Assembly (NCBI GenBank): GCA_016709965.1 | Contig: JADJLT010000001.1 | Location: 1,509,001 to 1,573,000 of the forward strand | Length of the DNA stretch: 64,000 nucleotides | From: Betaproteobacteria bacterium | Lineage (GTDB): Bacteria; Pseudomonadota; Gammaproteobacteria; Burkholderiales; Rhodocyclaceae | Reading direction: 5' to 3' | Program-made: the position numbers and the translations under genes | In this document: positions 61,430-64,000 of the stretch, in pieces | Numbering within the stretch: position 1 is the stretch's first letter | Layout: each line of letters starts with the position of its first letter | Notes under the pieces: model-generated | Told to the model about the DNA's origin: nothing | The model's input: only the letters and a program-made list of their open reading frames with translations | The model's database searches: none

Positions 61430-62612
61430 GTTTTTACCGGGTAACCGGCTGACCCTGCTCAATTCGGGCGACGATTACTTCCCCGCCCTGCTCGCCGCCA
61501 TTGATGCCGCCGAGATCGAGATTTATCTTGAAAGCTACATCTTCGCCAACGACGATATCGGCCAGGAGGTCGCCAGCGCGCTGTGCCGAGCTGCCGGCCG
61601 CAGCGTTCAGGTCAATGTCACGGTCGACGGCTTTGGGGCGCGAAATTTCAAAATCGACTTCTTTTCCCGGTTGACCGCAGACGGCGTGCGCGTCATGTAT
61701 TACCGCCCGGAAATCGGCCGCTTCAACATGCGGCGTCACCGCTTGCGCCGACTCCACCGCAAGCTGGTCGTGATCGATGGCCGCATCGCCTTCGTCGGCG
61801 GCATCAACATCATTGACGACAACAACGCACCGATCGACATGCGCCCCCGCCTCGATTACGCCGTACGTCTGGAAGGGCCGACGTTGCAACAAGTCCACCA
61901 CGCCGTCCGCCATATGTGGGAAATCGTGTCGTGGGCCAATTTCAAGCGACGCTTTCGCCTCGCCCCCGTCGCCAACCCCGTCTGCGAAATCGCCGGCAAG
62001 CAGTCCGCCGCCTTCCTGATCCGCGACAACATTCGCCACCGCAATGACATCCTGCATGCCTATCTCGATGCCATTGATGAAGCAAAGCATGAAATCCTGA
62101 TCGCCAACGCCTATTTCCTTCCCGGCATCCGCTTCGGCCGGGCGCTCTACGCGGCTGCGCGACGTGGCGTAAAGATCACCGTGCTGCTCCAGGGCAAGAG
62201 CGACCACCCGCTTTTGCGCTACGCTACCCAGACGCTGTATGCGACCACGCTGGCAGCCGGCATCCGCATCTTCGAGTATGAAAAGAGCTTCATGCATGCC
62301 AAGGTTGCGGTCATTGACGGCCAATGGGCCACCGTGGGCTCCTCCAACATTGACCCCTTCAGTCTGCTGATGGCCAAGGAAGCCAACATCGTGGTGCGTG
62401 ACCCGGTCTTTGCAGACCAACTGGAATTCAGTCTGCGCAGCGTCATGGCGACCGGCGCCCGTGAATTGCTGGCCGACGAACTATCCCGCCTACCCATGCA
62501 CTCCCGCATTTTGCGCTGGCTGGCCTATGCCGCCGTGCGCGCCATGGTCGGTATAGCCGGCTACAGTCAACGCCACTGGAATGCGGCGGAGACTAGGTCG
62601 ACAAAACCTTAA
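61419..62612 (+). CDS. clsB: Cardiolipin synthase B
   Basis: 397-residue phospholipase-D-superfamily enzyme with two HKD motifs (HRKLVVIDGRIAFVGG and HAKVAVIDGQWATVGSSNID). No N-terminal membrane helices, as in ClsB. Makes cardiolipin from phosphatidylglycerol and another phospholipid. A repeat copy (61662-61680) is part of the coding sequence, read near FFSRLTADG. The 3' end overlaps the convergent gluQ by 20 bases. Confidence 0.92.
   Translation: MAVEFLPGNRLTLLNSGDDYFPALLAAIDAAEIEIYLESYIFANDDIGQEVASALCRAAGRSVQVNVTVDGFGARNFKIDFFSRLTADGVRVMYYRPEIGRFNMRRHRLRRLHRKLVVIDGRIAFVGGINIIDDNNAPIDMRPRLDYAVRLEGPTLQQVHHAVRHMWEIVSWANFKRRFRLAPVANPVCEIAGKQSAAFLIRDNIRHRNDILHAYLDAIDEAKHEILIANAYFLPGIRFGRALYAAARRGVKITVLLQGKSDHPLLRYATQTLYATTLAAGIRIFEYEKSFMHAKVAVIDGQWATVGSSNIDPFSLLMAKEANIVVRDPVFADQLEFSLRSVMATGARELLADELSRLPMHSRILRWLAYAAVRAMVGIAGYSQRHWNAAETRSTKP
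61662..61680 (+). repeat. Dispersed TTGACC repeat, copy 9 (intragenic)
   Basis: TTTTCCCGGTTGACCGCAG, one extra C relative to the consensus, on the coding strand of clsB. The leader GAAATTTCAAAATCGAC precedes it, so the longer form also occurs inside a gene. Confidence 0.7.
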
Positions 62613-63510
62613 TCGCCGAACGCTTTGGAATGGCATCGAATTGCCAGTTTTCCCTGGCCCACGTCCAAACCTCAGCCAGCCTTGCATTTGCCATGTCGGC
62701 AGGCACAACCTGGCCCAGAAAGCGCAGCGCGCGCACCAGTTCCGCCACGGCCTGATCGGTCCGCAAGGCGCAAGCCAGCGTCTGTTTTGACAGCTTTTCG
62801 CCGGCGGCATTGGCCGCCACCGGCAAATGCGCGTAGCCCGGCATGGCAAACCCCAGACATCGCTGCAGCCAGATCTGGCGTGGCGTCGACGCCAGTAGGT
62901 CGGCACCGCGGACGATATGGGTAATTGCCTGAAAATGATCGTCGACCGTGACCGCCAGTTGATAGGCAAACACTCCATCGGCCCGCAACAACACGAAGTC
63001 GCCGACATCGCTTTCCAGATGCTGCGCGACCCTTCCCTGCACACGATCATCGAAAGCAATCTCCGCATTGTCGACACGCAGTCGCCAGGCCCGGGCCTGG
63101 CGCCCTGCTGGCAAACCGTCACGGCAGGTTCCGGGATAGGCCAAGCCGCCATCAATGGCCGGACGAGTGGCCGAGTCGGCGATTTCCTTCCGAGAACAAG
63201 CGCAACCATAGGCCAACCCGGCATTCTTCAGCTGCTCAAGCGCCTCGGCATAAGCATCAAGGCGACGGCTCTGATAGAGCACCGGACCATCCCATTCGAA
63301 GCCAAAGGCCTCCATCGTGTGCAGTATGGAATCCGCCGCCCCCGGCACATTGCGCGGCGCATCCACATCCTCCATGCGGACCAGCCACTCGCCTCCCTGC
63401 ACCCGCGCCTCAAGGTAGCTGCCGACCGCTGCCACCAGCGAGCCAAAGTGCAGCGGACCGGTCGGTGAGGGGGCAAAGCGTCCGCGGTAAGCAGGTTTCG
63501 TGGTGCTCAA
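62593..63510 (-). CDS. gluQ: Glutamyl-Q tRNA(Asp) synthetase
   Basis: 305 residues. Truncated GluRS-like catalytic domain without an anticodon-binding domain: GRFAPSPTGPLHFGSL (HIGH region), zinc site CACSRKE...YPGTC, and GEKLSKQT (KMSKS region). Adds glutamate to queuosine at the wobble position of tRNA-Asp. Uses a TTG start (63510-63508); no better ATG or GTG was seen. Overlaps the 3' end of clsB on the other strand. Confidence 0.94.
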   Translation of the reverse strand: MSTTKPAYRGRFAPSPTGPLHFGSLVAAVGSYLEARVQGGEWLVRMEDVDAPRNVPGAADSILHTMEAFGFEWDGPVLYQSRRLDAYAEALEQLKNAGLAYGCACSRKEIADSATRPAIDGGLAYPGTCRDGLPAGRQARAWRLRVDNAEIAFDDRVQGRVAQHLESDVGDFVLLRADGVFAYQLAVTVDDHFQAITHIVRGADLLASTPRQIWLQRCLGFAMPGYAHLPVAANAAGEKLSKQTLACALRTDQAVAELVRALRFLGQVVPADMANARLAEVWTWARENWQFDAIPKRSAIKVLST

Positions 63511-64000
63511 AGTGAGGGGCTCGGGTGACTGATGGCGTGAGGTGTTTTCGGAAAAGATTGTAGTTGAGCGCCGGGCGAAGTCGACCGTCTTCCGGACCGG
63601 CTATCACCGTTGCTGCAAATGATACTGGAGCGGCCACCCCGAACGCTTTGGGGAGATTGCGCCCCCCATAGAATCGCAACGACATATCGGTAGCGACCGG
63701 CGACCCGGCCAGCGCCAAGGTCTTCAACCCGGGAGGCTGGTTTCCGGCACCGGCGACAAAGCCGGAATGAGCGCGACATCATTTATCCCTGCGCCAGATG
63801 CCCAAATCAACATTTAAAAAACGGGCAAAATTTCCGGTTGACCGCGGGAATCGACCACTTGCCCAATCTTTGATCGAGTAAGAGCAGTGGCGAAAGCATT
63901 GCGTATAAAACGCCGATTTGAGCAGTCCCGTAACGAACGTATGAGTCAGTGATTCAGGCCGGCGCCACCAGAAAAGTGCCTTATTTCCGCCCCTCCGAGG
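63511..64000. other. Right-end non-coding stretch
   Basis: 490 bases with a repeat copy at 63831 and a possible weak hairpin near 63750 (CCGGC...GCCGG). Open frames here (for example 63410-63727 on the minus strand) run into gluQ and have no recognisable protein. The next gene presumably begins beyond the window. Confidence 0.4.
63831..63847 (+). repeat. Dispersed TTGACC repeat, copy 10
   Basis: TTTCCGGTTGACCGCGG preceded by AAAAAACGGGCAAAA in the gene-free right end. Confidence 0.8.

Noticed and set aside
63410..63727. Minus-strand frame MKTLALAGSPVATDMSLRF...
   Set aside because: Overlaps the gluQ start, has no family features and no ribosome site.

Overview
The window looks like chromosomal DNA of a betaproteobacterium, most likely of the Rhodocyclales (Dechloromonas/Azonexus-like). 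This placement is an inference from gene content: groESL under a CIRCE element, many c-di-GMP and two-component genes, c-type cytochromes, ubiA/ubiD, NtrBC-glnA and a PHB-depolymerase-type esterase. No rRNA or other definitive marker is present.

Layout. 0-4.4 kb: acetate symporter pair yjcH-actP and groESL with a readable sigma70 promoter and a perfect CIRCE operator. 4.5-14.1 kb: a haem-c diguanylate cyclase, dacB, an Fe-S protein, and an overlapping pair of a receiver-EAL protein and a CHASE/PAS histidine kinase. 14.2-20 kb: small membrane genes and a tightly overlapping ubiA - two c-type cytochromes - ubiD - acetyltransferase operon. 20.2-24.4 kb: accessory segment with a complete three-recombinase (RIT-type) mobile element bounded by 39-bp perfect inverted repeats, next to a doubly broken Abi-alpha/DUF4393 gene. 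24.6-35.1 kb: esterase, class A penicillin-binding protein, and an ArsR-headed phospholipid-repair operon (Aas, Tat-type amidohydrolase, LplT-PlsC fusion). 35.1-37.1 kb: gene-poor stretch with small ORFs, a stand-alone CZB protein, a broken HNH nuclease gene and tRNA-Arg(CCG). 37.2-40.7 kb: HDOD protein, NlpC/P60 lipoprotein, succinate-semialdehyde dehydrogenase, glycine-rich-tail protein. 40.7-51.3 kb: ten co-directional minus-strand genes, ntrB-ntrC-birA-coaX-HD-GYP-EAL followed by DUF350-SPFH-DUF4178 and a 47-residue membrane microprotein. 51.4-55.7 kb: RND efflux pair. 55.7-64 kb: DUF4124, glnA with a sigma54 promoter and two NtrC boxes, a CDF transporter, rhodanese, nadA, ybhP-like/clsB, gluQ, and a gene-free right end.

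The most unusual signal is not a gene. A 16-20 bp directional motif, consensus TTTTTCCGGTTGACCGCGG, occurs ten times (both orientations, six intergenic and four inside coding sequences), with a related AT-rich leader in several copies. It is not explained by any annotated gene. The strongest candidates for a little-described protein system are DUF350-SPFH-DUF4178-microprotein and the ubiquinone operon with two embedded C-terminal-haem cytochromes.

Several parts fit together. NtrBC and its target glnA lie within 10 kb of each other, and the glnA control region is legible. Four genes make, break or sense c-di-GMP. The Aas and LplT-PlsC genes together can re-import and re-acylate lysophospholipids, and clsB adds cardiolipin synthesis.
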